Positions 7,588-15,686 of a stretch of DNA of 37,729 nt are shown piece after piece (position 1 is the first letter of the stretch; each line of letters begins with the position of its first letter). Location of the stretch: contig ONEX01000025.1 of assembly GCA_900316955.1 (NCBI GenBank), positions 1 through 37,729 of the forward strand, in the 5' to 3' direction. A program made the translations under genes and the position numbers. Source of the stretch: an uncultured Bacteroidales bacterium. GTDB taxonomy: Bacteria > Bacteroidota > Bacteroidia > Bacteroidales > UBA932. The notes under the pieces are model-generated. The model was not told the DNA's origin and did not search any database. It was given only the letters and a program-made list of their open reading frames with translations.

Positions 7588-8721
7588 TTACAGCGAAAAG
7601 TGCTTCGTATCCCCGTAGGCGTTCCAGTTGCGGAGGTCGAGGGTGAGGGCGGTCTGGTCGTAGACGTTGCTGAACTGGGTGTCCTCGACGGTGCCGTTGT
7701 CCCAGACGAGGTCTTTCCAATGGACCTGGGCGAGGCATTCCTGCGCCTCGTCGAAGGTGAGGGTCCCGTTGTGACCGGCGAGGTAGGCGCCCGCGGTCTC
7801 GTAGCGCCACCAGCTCTTGCTGTGGGGGTTGCCCACGGCCGGGTCGGGCTCGGTGGTGTAGTACTTGTCTGACAGCAGGTGGTTGGTAACCAGCATGTAA
7901 TTGGCATCGGGGGCCTTGCGGACGATCATCGTCTTCCAGCCGTCGTCCTTGTCGAACTCCACGACGGCGCAGTCGCCGTTCGCGTCGGCCACCATGTAGT
8001 GATAGCCCGAGCCCACGGCGGCGTCGTGGCAGACGTCCACCGTCTCCAGCAGGTCAAGCGCCTCCTGGACGGTCGCGCAGCGGTCCAGCCACAGGCGCAT
8101 GATGATGGTCGTGCCCACGTTGTGCCGCTCGGTGTCCTGCTGGGCGGCCTGCTTCGGGAGGGCCATGATGGAGGTGCAGAGGCCCTTTTCGTTCATGCCG
8201 TCCACGGGCGCGTAGACGGAGGCTAGGCAGCTCAGCGAGGCCAGGAAGGAGCTCGGAAGCTTCTCCAGGGAGTATCCAAAGTGGGACATGTCGCTGACGG
8301 CGATGGACGCATAGCCCTTCTTCGGGCGGGAGACGGTCACCATCGTCGGGTTCTTGAAATAGTCGTAGTTGCGGCCGAACCGGAAGCCGTCGCCCTCGGC
8401 CTTCGCGGCCTGGAAGCTGGTGCAGTTGAAGGTCGCCAGCTCGCCGTTCTCGTCGGCCACCTGCGCGCTCTTGATCTTGAGGGGGAGGCCCTTGCCGATG
8501 CGGCCGATCACGTAGTCCAGCAGCTCCGCATTCGTGTCCACGTCCTTGGAGATGAGATCGTCCAGGTCGTAGGCGGCCTTGTACTCCATCTGATACAGGT
8601 AAGGGTTCCCGTCGACGGACTCGATGGAGGAGACGGTGCGGATTTCACCGCCCCAGATGCAGAGGACGGCGAGGACAAGGGCAACCAGGATGCCGAGGAT
8701 CCAGAGAAGGGCTTTTTTCAT
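7588..8721 (-). CDS. Membrane-anchored linear amide C-N hydrolase (Ntn, choloylglycine hydrolase/C45-like)
   Basis: A 377-residue protein with one N-terminal membrane helix (about 3-22) followed by an extracytoplasmic Ntn-hydrolase domain. Cys100 in TFNCTSF is the likely nucleophile, exposed by autocatalytic removal of the preceding segment. FGRNYD (about 115-120) is the conserved Arg/Asp signature of the choloylglycine hydrolase / acyl-CoA:6-APA acyltransferase (C45) superfamily. APVDGMNEKGLC and a VADANGDCAVVEF strand also fit. Members cleave non-peptide amides such as bile salts, penicillin side chains or N-acyl amino acids; the substrate here is not predictable. The start is the ATG at 8721, directly before MKKALLW; upstream in-frame ATGs precede or overlap the -7 box. 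It is a single-gene unit. Confidence 0.8.
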   Translation of the reverse strand: MKKALLWILGILVALVLAVLCIWGGEIRTVSSIESVDGNPYLYQMEYKAAYDLDDLISKDVDTNAELLDYVIGRIGKGLPLKIKSAQVADENGELATFNCTSFQAAKAEGDGFRFGRNYDYFKNPTMVTVSRPKKGYASIAVSDMSHFGYSLEKLPSSFLASLSCLASVYAPVDGMNEKGLCTSIMALPKQAAQQDTERHNVGTTIIMRLWLDRCATVQEALDLLETVDVCHDAAVGSGYHYMVADANGDCAVVEFDKDDGWKTMIVRKAPDANYMLVTNHLLSDKYYTTEPDPAVGNPHSKSWWRYETAGAYLAGHNGTLTFDEAQECLAQVHWKDLVWDNGTVEDTQFSNVYDQTALTLDLRNWNAYGDTKHFSL

Positions 8722-8740
8722 GGTCAGCGAATTAATCATC

Positions 8741-8748
8741 CAAAGATA
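8741..8748 (-). promoter_or_regulatory. Bacteroidota -7 box for the Ntn hydrolase gene
   Basis: TATCTTTG on the minus strand, 19 bases before the ATG at 8721. It is 12 bases from the opposing box at 8761, so the two promoters are back to back. Confidence 0.6.
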
Positions 8749-8760
8749 GCAAAAAATGCG

Positions 8761-8768
8761 TAACTTCG
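8761..8768 (+). promoter_or_regulatory. Probable -7 box for the DMT transporter gene
   Basis: TAACTTCG differs from TAnnTTTG at one position and lies 21 bases before the ATG at 8790. Confidence 0.45.
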
Positions 8769-8789
8769 CGGTCGTTTTTGCGTTACGGG

Positions 8790-9698
8790 ATGGATCAGGA
8801 AAGAAAAAGCTCACTCATCGGCAACCTGGCGTGCTTCGCGGCCTACGCCATTTTCGGGTTCAACATCATCAGCTGCAAGAGCATCGCGCTGGACGGGAAT
8901 GTCACGCCCATGGCGCTCTTCTGCCTCCGCTCCTTCGGCGCGACGGCCCTTTTCTGGCTGTGGTCCCTGTTCACGGCCCCGCACGAACACATCCACAAGG
9001 AAGATGTCTGGAAGGTGGTCATCGCCTCGTTCCTCGGCCTCTTCATGACCCAGCTCTCCTTCCTGTTCGCCATCACGAAGACGACCGCCATCGACGCGTC
9101 CATCATGAGCACGCTGAGCCCCATCATGACGCTCGTCATATCGGCCCTCGTCATCAAGGAAAGGATCACCTGGAGCGGCGTGGCGGGCATCGCACTCAGC
9201 CTCGTGGGCGTGCTGATCCTCATCTACAACTGCGTTTCCATCCGTTCCGGGGCCGATTCCACCTCCATCTGGGGCATCCTGGGGATGCTCGTGAACACCC
9301 TCTGCTTCGCCGCCTACGTGGGCATCTTCAAGCCGGTCATCCGCAAGTATTCGGTGGTGACCTTCATGAAGTGGATGTTCCTCTTCTCGTCCCTGATGGC
9401 CTTGCCGTTCAGTTTCGGCGCTTTCAAGGCGTCCAACCTCGCGGCCGTGCCCATGGACATTTTCTGGCAGATCGCCTACGTGGTCGTCTTCGCCACCTTC
9501 GTCGCCTATTTCCTCATCCCCATCGGCCAGAAACGCCTCCGCCCCGTGGTCGTCTGCATGTACACCTACGTCCAGCCCGTCATCGCGATGGTCATCGCGA
9601 TGATCATGGGCCTCGACCACCTCACCGCCCTCAAGGTCGCCGCCTCTCTCCTGGTCTTCATCGGCGTGGGCCTCGTGAACTTCGTTCCAAAGAAATAA
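8790..9698 (+). CDS. DMT-family transporter (EamA domains)
   Basis: A 302-residue inner-membrane protein with ten predicted helices formed by two EamA repeats (about 10-145 and 160-295), the drug/metabolite transporter layout used by exporters of amino acids, purines and other small molecules. Repeat hallmarks are the first-half TLSPIMTLVISALVIKERIT and the second-half CMYTYVQPVIAMVIAMIMG, both helix 4-5 signatures. I chose the ATG at 8790 (MDQERKSS) over a TTG four codons upstream. The substrate cannot be told from sequence. It is probably monocistronic; the mscS gene 37 bases downstream has its own -7 box. Confidence 0.85.
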   Translation: MDQERKSSLIGNLACFAAYAIFGFNIISCKSIALDGNVTPMALFCLRSFGATALFWLWSLFTAPHEHIHKEDVWKVVIASFLGLFMTQLSFLFAITKTTAIDASIMSTLSPIMTLVISALVIKERITWSGVAGIALSLVGVLILIYNCVSIRSGADSTSIWGILGMLVNTLCFAAYVGIFKPVIRKYSVVTFMKWMFLFSSLMALPFSFGAFKASNLAAVPMDIFWQIAYVVVFATFVAYFLIPIGQKRLRPVVVCMYTYVQPVIAMVIAMIMGLDHLTALKVAASLLVFIGVGLVNFVPKK

Positions 9699-9703
9699 TT
9701 GAT

Positions 9704-9711
9704 TATCTTTG
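9704..9711 (+). promoter_or_regulatory. Bacteroidota -7 box for the MscS-family gene
   Basis: TATCTTTG, 24 bases before the ATG at 9736 and only 5 bases after the DMT stop. Confidence 0.55.
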
Positions 9712-9735
9712 TGGATGTAACCAACCGGTCGATCC

Positions 9736-12342
9736 ATGAAGAAGAAAAGACTACTCGTCGTGATCATGACGCTTATTGCGCTGATTCCGGCGTATGCGGT
9801 GCTGAGCGAGAAGGACCTCTCGCAGACGCTGTCCGTGCTGCGGTACGAGCTCCAGTCCGCCTGGAAGGCATCCGCGGAGCGGGCCCAGCGGACGATGAGC
9901 CGCGGCGCCCGGCAGCGGGCCCAGCTCGTGGAGATGATGCAGCGGAGCAACGAGCTCTCCCTGATGCTGTATTCGCAGAAGCAGGACTACACGTTCGACA
10001 TGACGTATGCCTTGAACGAGGTGTCCCGCCAATACGAGGAGTTCGCCTCGCAGAAGCTCCCTTTCGACGACATTATCACCCGGCTGGACATCGACATCGA
10101 CCGGTACGACCGGCTGGTCCATACGCTCAAGCGCCTGCCGCCGGCGCAGTTGATGGCTTATCGCGACAGTACCGGCCAGCTGGTGTACCTGGACCGGGTT
10201 ACGTGGCGGCAGCGGCGGGATTCGCTCCGCCAGGCGCGCGGCGAGATGGCCACCCGGCGGGCCATGGACACGACCGGCCGGACCCGCCCCTTCATGCTGG
10301 ATTCGCTCGGCCAGGCCGACCGGGACAGCTGTATCTTCTACGCGCAGAGCCTGTTGGAGGCCTGCCGGATGCAGAAGGCGCAGCTGGTGCAGGACAGCAC
10401 GCATTACGCGGAGACCGCCGCGCTCCTGAAATCCAGCTACGATTACGCCCAGCAGCGGTACAAGACCGTCCAGAACCGCATCTTCATCGAGGGGCAGACG
10501 GCTTACGGCGCCCTCCTCAAGAACTTCCCCCGCTATTGGCAGCAGGCCACCCGTGACGCCATCGACAAGTACAGCCCCTCTGCGATCGGCGCCGTGAGCA
10601 GCCAGTGGCGCGGTCCGATGGTGACCGGATTCTCGCTCTTCGTCCTGTTCTGGCTGGTCATCTCCGTGCTCGTCAGCGTCCTTGTGGCGCAGTTCCTGAC
10701 CCGGAAAGTCCCGTTCTTCAAGCAGGAATGGATCTCTTCGCACCGCTTCGAGATGATCCTGATCCTGTCCGTGATCATCTTCGCCCTGTCGATCATGATC
10801 GCCAGCTGGGCCTCGAAGCAGAACTTCTTCGCGATGGCCTCGAAGCTGATGGTGGAGTTCGCCTGGATGCTCGCGGCCATCCTGATCTCGCTGGTCATCC
10901 GCCTGAAGGACGAGGGGGTGCGCAAGGGTATCGTCCTGTATTCCCCGATCCTGCTGCTCAGCCTCATCGTCATCTCGTTGCGGATCGCATTCATCCCCAA
11001 CAGCCTGTTGAACATCCTGTTCCCGCCCGTCCTCCTGATCTTCACCCTGCTGCAGGGATGGGCCCTGTTCCATTACCGGAAGGCGATCCCGGGCTGGGAT
11101 GTCTTCTATGGCTGGGTCTCCCTTCTGATCCTGGTGGCCACGACGGTCGTCGCCTTCTCGGGCTACGTCCTCCTCGGCGTGCAGCTCCTCATCTGGTGGA
11201 TCTTCCAGCTGACCATCCTCCAGACGGTCACGGCGGTCTATGACCTCCTGCACATCTACTATGTGCGGCATATCCGCGACGCCAAGCAGCATTTCATCGA
11301 CGAGCATCCCAACCTCCCGAACAAGACGGACGAAGACCTCATCGCCGTGACCTGGCCCCATTCCCTGGCGAAGCAGGCGCTGCTTCCCATCTTCCTCGTC
11401 CTGTCCATCCCGTTCAGCATCTCCATGGCTTCCGGCGTGTTCGACCTCCACAGCGTGTTCGAGGATTATTACCACTATCCTTTCCTGAACATCGAAGGCT
11501 ACATCCACCTGTCCTTCTCCAAGATCATCCTCGTGGTCACGCTGTTCTTCGTGTTCCGCTATCTGTCCTATACCCTCAAGGCCTTCTACCGCCTGGTCAA
11601 GATCCGCTCCCTCCTGAAGGGATCCAAGGAACGCGTCTTCCACGAGAACCAGGCGAACTTCACCCTGGCGGAGAACATCATCGGCATCTCCCTGTGGGCC
11701 ATCTACATCATCGCCGTGTTCCTCCTCCTGAAGATTCCGACAGGGGCCGTCAAGGTGGTCGGCGCCGGTCTCGCGACCGGTCTCGGTTTCGCCATGAAGG
11801 ACATCCTGAACAACTTCTTCTGCGGCATCCAGCTGATGTCCGGCCGCCTGCGGGTGGGCGACTTCATCGAGTGCGAAGGCGTGCGCGGCCGGGTGGATTC
11901 CATCTCCTACCAGAGCACCCAGATCATCGCTACCGACGGTTCCGTCATGGCCTTCCCGAACTCGACCCTGTTCAACAAGAACTTCAAGAACCTCACGAAG
12001 AACCACTCCTACGAGCTGGTCTCCATCCCCGTGGGCGTCAAGTACGGGGTCGATGTGGACGCCGTCCGGAAAGTCATCAAGGACGCGCTCCAGCCGCTCC
12101 TGGTCAAGGATGTCTATGGACGTGACGTCGTGGACCCGAGCTTCGGCATCCAGGTGCGGTTCGACGACTTCGGCGACAACAGCGTGAACCTGACCGTCCT
12201 CCAGTGCATCACGGTGGAGGAGCACTACACCTATCCGGCGCGCGCGAAGGAACTCATCTACAACGCCCTGAACGACCACGGCATCGAGATTCCGTTCCCG
12301 CAGCGCGACCTTCACATCAAGATGGAGAAGCCGGAGGCCTAG
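9736..12342 (+). CDS. Large MscS-family mechanosensitive channel
   Basis: An 868-residue inner-membrane channel that should open under membrane tension to release solutes during hypo-osmotic shock. Residues 1-22 form a signal peptide or membrane anchor. About 25-290 is a charged, helix-rich, probably periplasmic domain. Roughly eight hydrophobic helices follow between about 295 and 670. The C-terminal third is the MscS core, with pore helix GAGLATGLGFAMKDILNN (about 675-692), the beta-domain segment RVGDFIECEGVRGRVDSI, and the FPNS element. It is three times the length of E. coli MscS and comparable to YbdG/YjeP-type members, though the N-terminal domain matches nothing I recognise. Its stop shares bases with the convergent mutY stop. 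Confidence 0.88.
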   Translation: MKKKRLLVVIMTLIALIPAYAVLSEKDLSQTLSVLRYELQSAWKASAERAQRTMSRGARQRAQLVEMMQRSNELSLMLYSQKQDYTFDMTYALNEVSRQYEEFASQKLPFDDIITRLDIDIDRYDRLVHTLKRLPPAQLMAYRDSTGQLVYLDRVTWRQRRDSLRQARGEMATRRAMDTTGRTRPFMLDSLGQADRDSCIFYAQSLLEACRMQKAQLVQDSTHYAETAALLKSSYDYAQQRYKTVQNRIFIEGQTAYGALLKNFPRYWQQATRDAIDKYSPSAIGAVSSQWRGPMVTGFSLFVLFWLVISVLVSVLVAQFLTRKVPFFKQEWISSHRFEMILILSVIIFALSIMIASWASKQNFFAMASKLMVEFAWMLAAILISLVIRLKDEGVRKGIVLYSPILLLSLIVISLRIAFIPNSLLNILFPPVLLIFTLLQGWALFHYRKAIPGWDVFYGWVSLLILVATTVVAFSGYVLLGVQLLIWWIFQLTILQTVTAVYDLLHIYYVRHIRDAKQHFIDEHPNLPNKTDEDLIAVTWPHSLAKQALLPIFLVLSIPFSISMASGVFDLHSVFEDYYHYPFLNIEGYIHLSFSKIILVVTLFFVFRYLSYTLKAFYRLVKIRSLLKGSKERVFHENQANFTLAENIIGISLWAIYIIAVFLLLKIPTGAVKVVGAGLATGLGFAMKDILNNFFCGIQLMSGRLRVGDFIECEGVRGRVDSISYQSTQIIATDGSVMAFPNSTLFNKNFKNLTKNHSYELVSIPVGVKYGVDVDAVRKVIKDALQPLLVKDVYGRDVVDPSFGIQVRFDDFGDNSVNLTVLQCITVEEHYTYPARAKELIYNALNDHGIEIPFPQRDLHIKMEKPEA

Positions 12343-13313
12343 CGTTTTTCCAGCATCAACTCGAACAGGCGGGGCTTGGCATAGGCGTCAAGCTCCGCTT
12401 CTTCGATCCAGACATAACCTTCGGGGAGGGACGGCCTGTCGGCGGGCTCCCAGAGATAGAAATCCGCGAGGAGGGTGCGGTGCGTGAGCTGGTGCTTGAA
12501 GCCTTTCACGACGGGCTGCGCCCCGGCGGGGACTTCGTCGGTGAGCCAAGGTTCCCACAGGCCTTGCCAGATGTCGCCGGGCCCGCGCCGATGGAGGATG
12601 GTCTGGCCTTGGAATCGCACATAGACATACGTCAGATGCCGTTCAACGGGCTTCCGGGCTTCCAATTTGACGGGCAGGAGTTCCACGCGTCCGTCGCGGA
12701 AGGCCTGGCAGGAAGGCTGCAGCGGACAGGTCAGGCAGGCAGGGTTCACCGGCGTGCAGCAGGTGGCCCCGAAGTCCATCATCCCCTGGTTGAAGGCGGC
12801 GGGCGCTTCCTGCGGCAGGAGCCGCTGGGCGAGCGCCGTGAATTCCTTCTTCGCGGCCGTGGACCCGACCGGCGTGGCAATGCCGAAATACCGCGCGAGG
12901 ACGCGGTACACGTTCCCGTCCACGACGGCGGCCGGAAGGCCGAAGGCGATGGAGCCGATGGCCGCGGCCGTGTAGTCGCCTACGCCCTTGAGGCTACGGA
13001 TGCCCTCCAGGGTGTCGGGGAAGCCGCCCATCGACACGATCTGCTTCGCGGCGGTGTGCAGGTTCCGGGCGCGGGAATAGTAGCCGAGCCCCTGCCAGAG
13101 GCGGAGCACCTCATCCTCGGGGGCGGCCGCGAGGGATCCGACGGTAGGGAAGTGTTCCATGAACCGCTCCCAATAGGCCCATCCCTGGGCCACGCGCGTC
13201 TGCTGGAGGATGATCTCGCTCAGCCAGACGGCGTACGGATCCCGGGTCCTCCGCCACGGGAGGTCCCGGCCGTTCTCGGCGTACCAGCGGAGGATGGTCT
13301 CGGTAAAGACCAT
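12339..13313 (-). CDS. mutY: A/G-specific adenine glycosylase
   Basis: A 324-residue base-excision repair glycosylase removing adenine mispaired with 8-oxoguanine. The catalytic Glu33 lies in LSEIILQQTRV, the helix-hairpin-helix is LKGVGDYTAAAIGS (about 108-121), and Asp132 is in VVDGNVYRVL. The 4Fe-4S ligands Cys186, 193, 196 and 202 have the canonical x6-x2-x5 spacing. Residues 225-324 form the NUDIX-like 8-oxoG recognition domain. The start is ATG 13313 (MVFTETI); the frame is open far upstream but antisense to another gene. It is the last gene of the DUF1538/PII/nucleoside kinase operon, 8 bases after the kinase stop. Its TAG shares bases with the stop of the convergent mscS gene. Confidence 0.95.
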   Translation of the reverse strand: MVFTETILRWYAENGRDLPWRRTRDPYAVWLSEIILQQTRVAQGWAYWERFMEHFPTVGSLAAAPEDEVLRLWQGLGYYSRARNLHTAAKQIVSMGGFPDTLEGIRSLKGVGDYTAAAIGSIAFGLPAAVVDGNVYRVLARYFGIATPVGSTAAKKEFTALAQRLLPQEAPAAFNQGMMDFGATCCTPVNPACLTCPLQPSCQAFRDGRVELLPVKLEARKPVERHLTYVYVRFQGQTILHRRGPGDIWQGLWEPWLTDEVPAGAQPVVKGFKHQLTHRTLLADFYLWEPADRPSLPEGYVWIEEAELDAYAKPRLFELMLEKR

Positions 13314-13321
13314 GCCGCCGG

Positions 13322-14989
13322 CTATTTGAAGCTGGAGCCGCCCACGAACTCCCGGAGGAGGGAGGTGGAGGGGATTTCCTTGTCGGGCACCGGGGTGAAG
13401 TAATGGATGAACTTCAGCAGGCGGTGTGCCTCGGAATACTCCGGACAGTTCTGCGGCACGCTGCGGAGGATGGGCTCCGCGTGGTTCTTCAGGACGGCGA
13501 ACTCGATGAGATAGGCCGAATTGAACATCACGTCGGCCATCTCCTGGTAGGGATAGATCCACTTGTGCTCGGCCCGGCGGACGTTCGGCCACTGGCTGAT
13601 GGACTCCCGCGCCGTGAAGGCGCCCTTGTTGTAGTCGCGGACGATGCGGCGGAGGAGCCGGTTGTCGCTCGTGGGGATGCAGTTGTGGTTGTCCAGCAGG
13701 ATGCCCGTGAGGGTGTTGATGAAGATCTTGAACTTGGCCGGGGCCGGGATCTTCTCCGTCAGCGCCGGGTTCAGGGCGTGGATGCCCTCGATGAGGAGGA
13801 TGCAGCCCGGTTCCAGCTTGATCTTCTTGCCGTTGTACTCCCGCAGGCCGGTGACGAAGTTGAATTCGGGGACATTGACCTCCTCGCCGTCGATCATCCG
13901 CATGATGTCCTTCTCCATGAGGGCGTGGTCCACGGTGTCGAAGTTGTCGAAATCGAAGCTGCCGTCGGGGAAGCGCGGCGTGTCCAGCCGGTTCACGAAA
14001 TAGTCGTCCGTGGACATGGACAGGGGCTTGAGGCCGCAGGCCTTGAGCTGGATGGACAGGCGCTTGCAGAAGGTGGTCTTTCCGGAAGAGGACGGGCCCG
14101 TGATGAGGACGACCTTGACCGGGTCCGCGCTGCGGTAGCGGCGGTCGATCTCCTCGGCGATCTGGACGATCTTCTTCTCCTGCAGGGCCTCCGCGATCTG
14201 GATGAGCTCGGTGGCGTGGCCGTTCAGGATGGCGCAGTTGACGTCGCCCACGGTGTTCAGGCCCATGATGATGTTCCACCGGAGGTGCTCCTTGAACATC
14301 TCGTAGGTCTTGGGCTGGTCCGTGAAGGGGGCCAGGACGTTCGGGTTCTCCAGGTCCGGTTCCCGCAGGAGGATGCCGTCGTGGTAGGGCTGGATGCCCC
14401 AGACGGTCAGGTAGCCGGTGGAAGGGACGAGCTTGCCGTAATAGTAGTCGCTGGTGTCGTCCAGGGTGTAGTAGTCCGTATAGGCCTCGCCGCTGGTCTC
14501 CAGGAGCTTGACCTTGTCGTCGTAGCCGGATTTCCGGAATTCCTTGATGGCCCTTTCGGTCTGGACGTCATACCGGTGGAAGGGCAGGTCCTTCGCCACG
14601 AGTTCCTTCATCCGGGCTTCCAGAAGCTTGAGGTCCTCGGTGGTGAGGTCCGTGCCGTCGGCCTTCCGCAGGTGGCAGAAATAGCCGCCGGAGATCGGAT
14701 GTTCCATATACAGCTGGCTGTCCGGGAACACGTCCGTGGCCGCCTTGTACATCAGGAAGCACAGGGAACGGAAATACACCCGCCGGCCGCTGTCCTCGCG
14801 GACGTCCAGGAACTCGATGTCCTTGTTCTGGTACACCTTGAACTTGAGGCCCTGGGAGACATTGTTGACCTTGGCCGATACAATCGGGAAGGGGCGGTCG
14901 AATTCGAAATCGGGCAGCATCTGGGCGAGGGAGGTGCCCTCCGGGTACTTCCGGAATGTCTTCGTGTTCTTGCAATAGACCTGCAGCAT
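13322..14989 (-). CDS. Nucleoside kinase with ThrRS-like N-terminal domains (uridine kinase family)
   Basis: A 555-residue cytoplasmic protein. The N-terminus (about 1-65) looks like a TGS domain and about 70-230 like the threonyl/alanyl-tRNA synthetase second additional domain, with MEHPISGGYFCHL. The C-terminal half is a uridine kinase/phosphoribulokinase-type P-loop kinase with GPSSSGKTTF (about 296-305), STDDYFVNR, FDNFDTVDH and LIEGIHALNP. The expected reaction is ATP-dependent phosphorylation of a nucleoside, most likely uridine or cytidine. This architecture is common in Bacteroidota and clostridia; the synthetase-like part probably does not act on tRNA. The gene lies between the PII-like genes (5-base gap) and mutY (8-base gap). 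Confidence 0.87.
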   Translation of the reverse strand: MLQVYCKNTKTFRKYPEGTSLAQMLPDFEFDRPFPIVSAKVNNVSQGLKFKVYQNKDIEFLDVREDSGRRVYFRSLCFLMYKAATDVFPDSQLYMEHPISGGYFCHLRKADGTDLTTEDLKLLEARMKELVAKDLPFHRYDVQTERAIKEFRKSGYDDKVKLLETSGEAYTDYYTLDDTSDYYYGKLVPSTGYLTVWGIQPYHDGILLREPDLENPNVLAPFTDQPKTYEMFKEHLRWNIIMGLNTVGDVNCAILNGHATELIQIAEALQEKKIVQIAEEIDRRYRSADPVKVVLITGPSSSGKTTFCKRLSIQLKACGLKPLSMSTDDYFVNRLDTPRFPDGSFDFDNFDTVDHALMEKDIMRMIDGEEVNVPEFNFVTGLREYNGKKIKLEPGCILLIEGIHALNPALTEKIPAPAKFKIFINTLTGILLDNHNCIPTSDNRLLRRIVRDYNKGAFTARESISQWPNVRRAEHKWIYPYQEMADVMFNSAYLIEFAVLKNHAEPILRSVPQNCPEYSEAHRLLKFIHYFTPVPDKEIPSTSLLREFVGGSSFK

Positions 14990-14994
14990 GGGAA

Positions 14995-15309
14995 CTATTC
15001 TTTAATCGTGGTGGTTCGGTTCACGGGAAGGGAGAAGGCAATGCCCTTGGCCTCGTCGGCCAGGCCGCAGTCCTTGTAGATGGCCTTGAGGACGTCATCC
15101 TTGATGGCCTTCGGCACGAGGATCAGCACCATTTCCTTGTCCGACTGGATGTTGATGCTGAAGAACTCCTCGGCCTCGGGATTGGCCGACCCGCGAGCGC
15201 GGATGATGGTTCCGCCCTGGGCGCCGGCGGCCCGCGCCGACTCCATCACATTCTGCGAGAATCCTGCATTCACGATGCAGACGATCAGTTCGTGTTTGTG
15301 CTCTTCCAT
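14995..15309 (-). CDS. PII-like signalling protein B
   Basis: A 104-residue small alpha/beta protein of the PII superfamily fold. It has a first strand ELIVCIVNAGFSQNVMESA, then GAQGGTIIRARGS leading into a short, poorly conserved T-loop, a second strand EMVLILVPKAIKDDVLKAIY, and a C-terminal GIAFSLPVNRTT. PII proteins are trimeric sensors that bind nucleotides and regulate transporters or enzymes. The uridylylated T-loop Tyr context of GlnB/GlnK is not present, so it is a divergent PII-like protein rather than canonical GlnK. I start at the ATG at 15309 (MEEHKHEL). It is the second of two adjacent PII-like genes downstream of the DUF1538 gene. Confidence 0.75.
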   Translation of the reverse strand: MEEHKHELIVCIVNAGFSQNVMESARAAGAQGGTIIRARGSANPEAEEFFSINIQSDKEMVLILVPKAIKDDVLKAIYKDCGLADEAKGIAFSLPVNRTTTIKE

Positions 15310-15313
15310 AGGT

Positions 15314-15685
15314 TTATGCTTCTTCCTTGACGGTTCGCTTGTCGTTCGCCAAGAATCCATATACGAGGGTTCCGATGACGCTGGTCATCGGGACGGTGAA
15401 GGCGATCCCCTTGTAGTTCTTCCCTTTCTTGAAGGTCTGGTCCAGCAGGTCGATGAGGCTCGCGGCCTTGTCGGCGCGGACGACGCTCATCACCAGGGAT
15501 TTCGGCATCTCCGTGAGGCCCAGGTAGTTCAGGATCAGGTGCGTGGTGCCCTTGGCCGGGACCGTGAGTTGGAGATTGGCCTTGTGGGACTGGATGAGGC
15601 TGGAGAAATAGGCGGCCTTGTCGTTGTGCACGACGGCCAGCAGCAGCTCCAGCTTCATCGGGGCGATATTCCGGGTTTCTGCCAT
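15314..15685 (-). CDS. PII-like signalling protein A
   Basis: A 123-residue PII-like protein, paralogous in layout to its neighbour but clearly diverged. It has a first strand KLELLLAVVHNDKAAYFSSL, a central TVPAKGTTHLILNYLGLTEMPKSLVMSVV, a helix with DKAASLIDLLDQTF, and then KNYKGIAFTVPMTSVIGTLVYGF. The GIAF(S/T)(L/V)P element is shared with protein B. It starts 1 base after the DUF1538 stop and ends 4 bases before protein B. The operon position suggests both act on the DUF1538 membrane protein, like GlnK on AmtB or SbtB on SbtA; this is inference. Confidence 0.7.
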   Translation of the reverse strand: MAETRNIAPMKLELLLAVVHNDKAAYFSSLIQSHKANLQLTVPAKGTTHLILNYLGLTEMPKSLVMSVVRADKAASLIDLLDQTFKKGKNYKGIAFTVPMTSVIGTLVYGFLANDKRTVKEEA

Positions 15686-15686
15686 G

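Noticed and set aside
9751-12315. Open frame of over 850 codons antisense to the MscS gene
   Set aside because: High GC makes long antisense frames common. The translation is repetitive in Asp, Glu, His, Arg and Val with no domain, while the plus strand has a clear MscS core.
13314-14279. Possible long N-terminal extension of MutY
   Set aside because: The extension is Arg/Pro/His-rich, overlaps the nucleoside kinase on the same strand in another frame, and mutY has a normal start at 13313.
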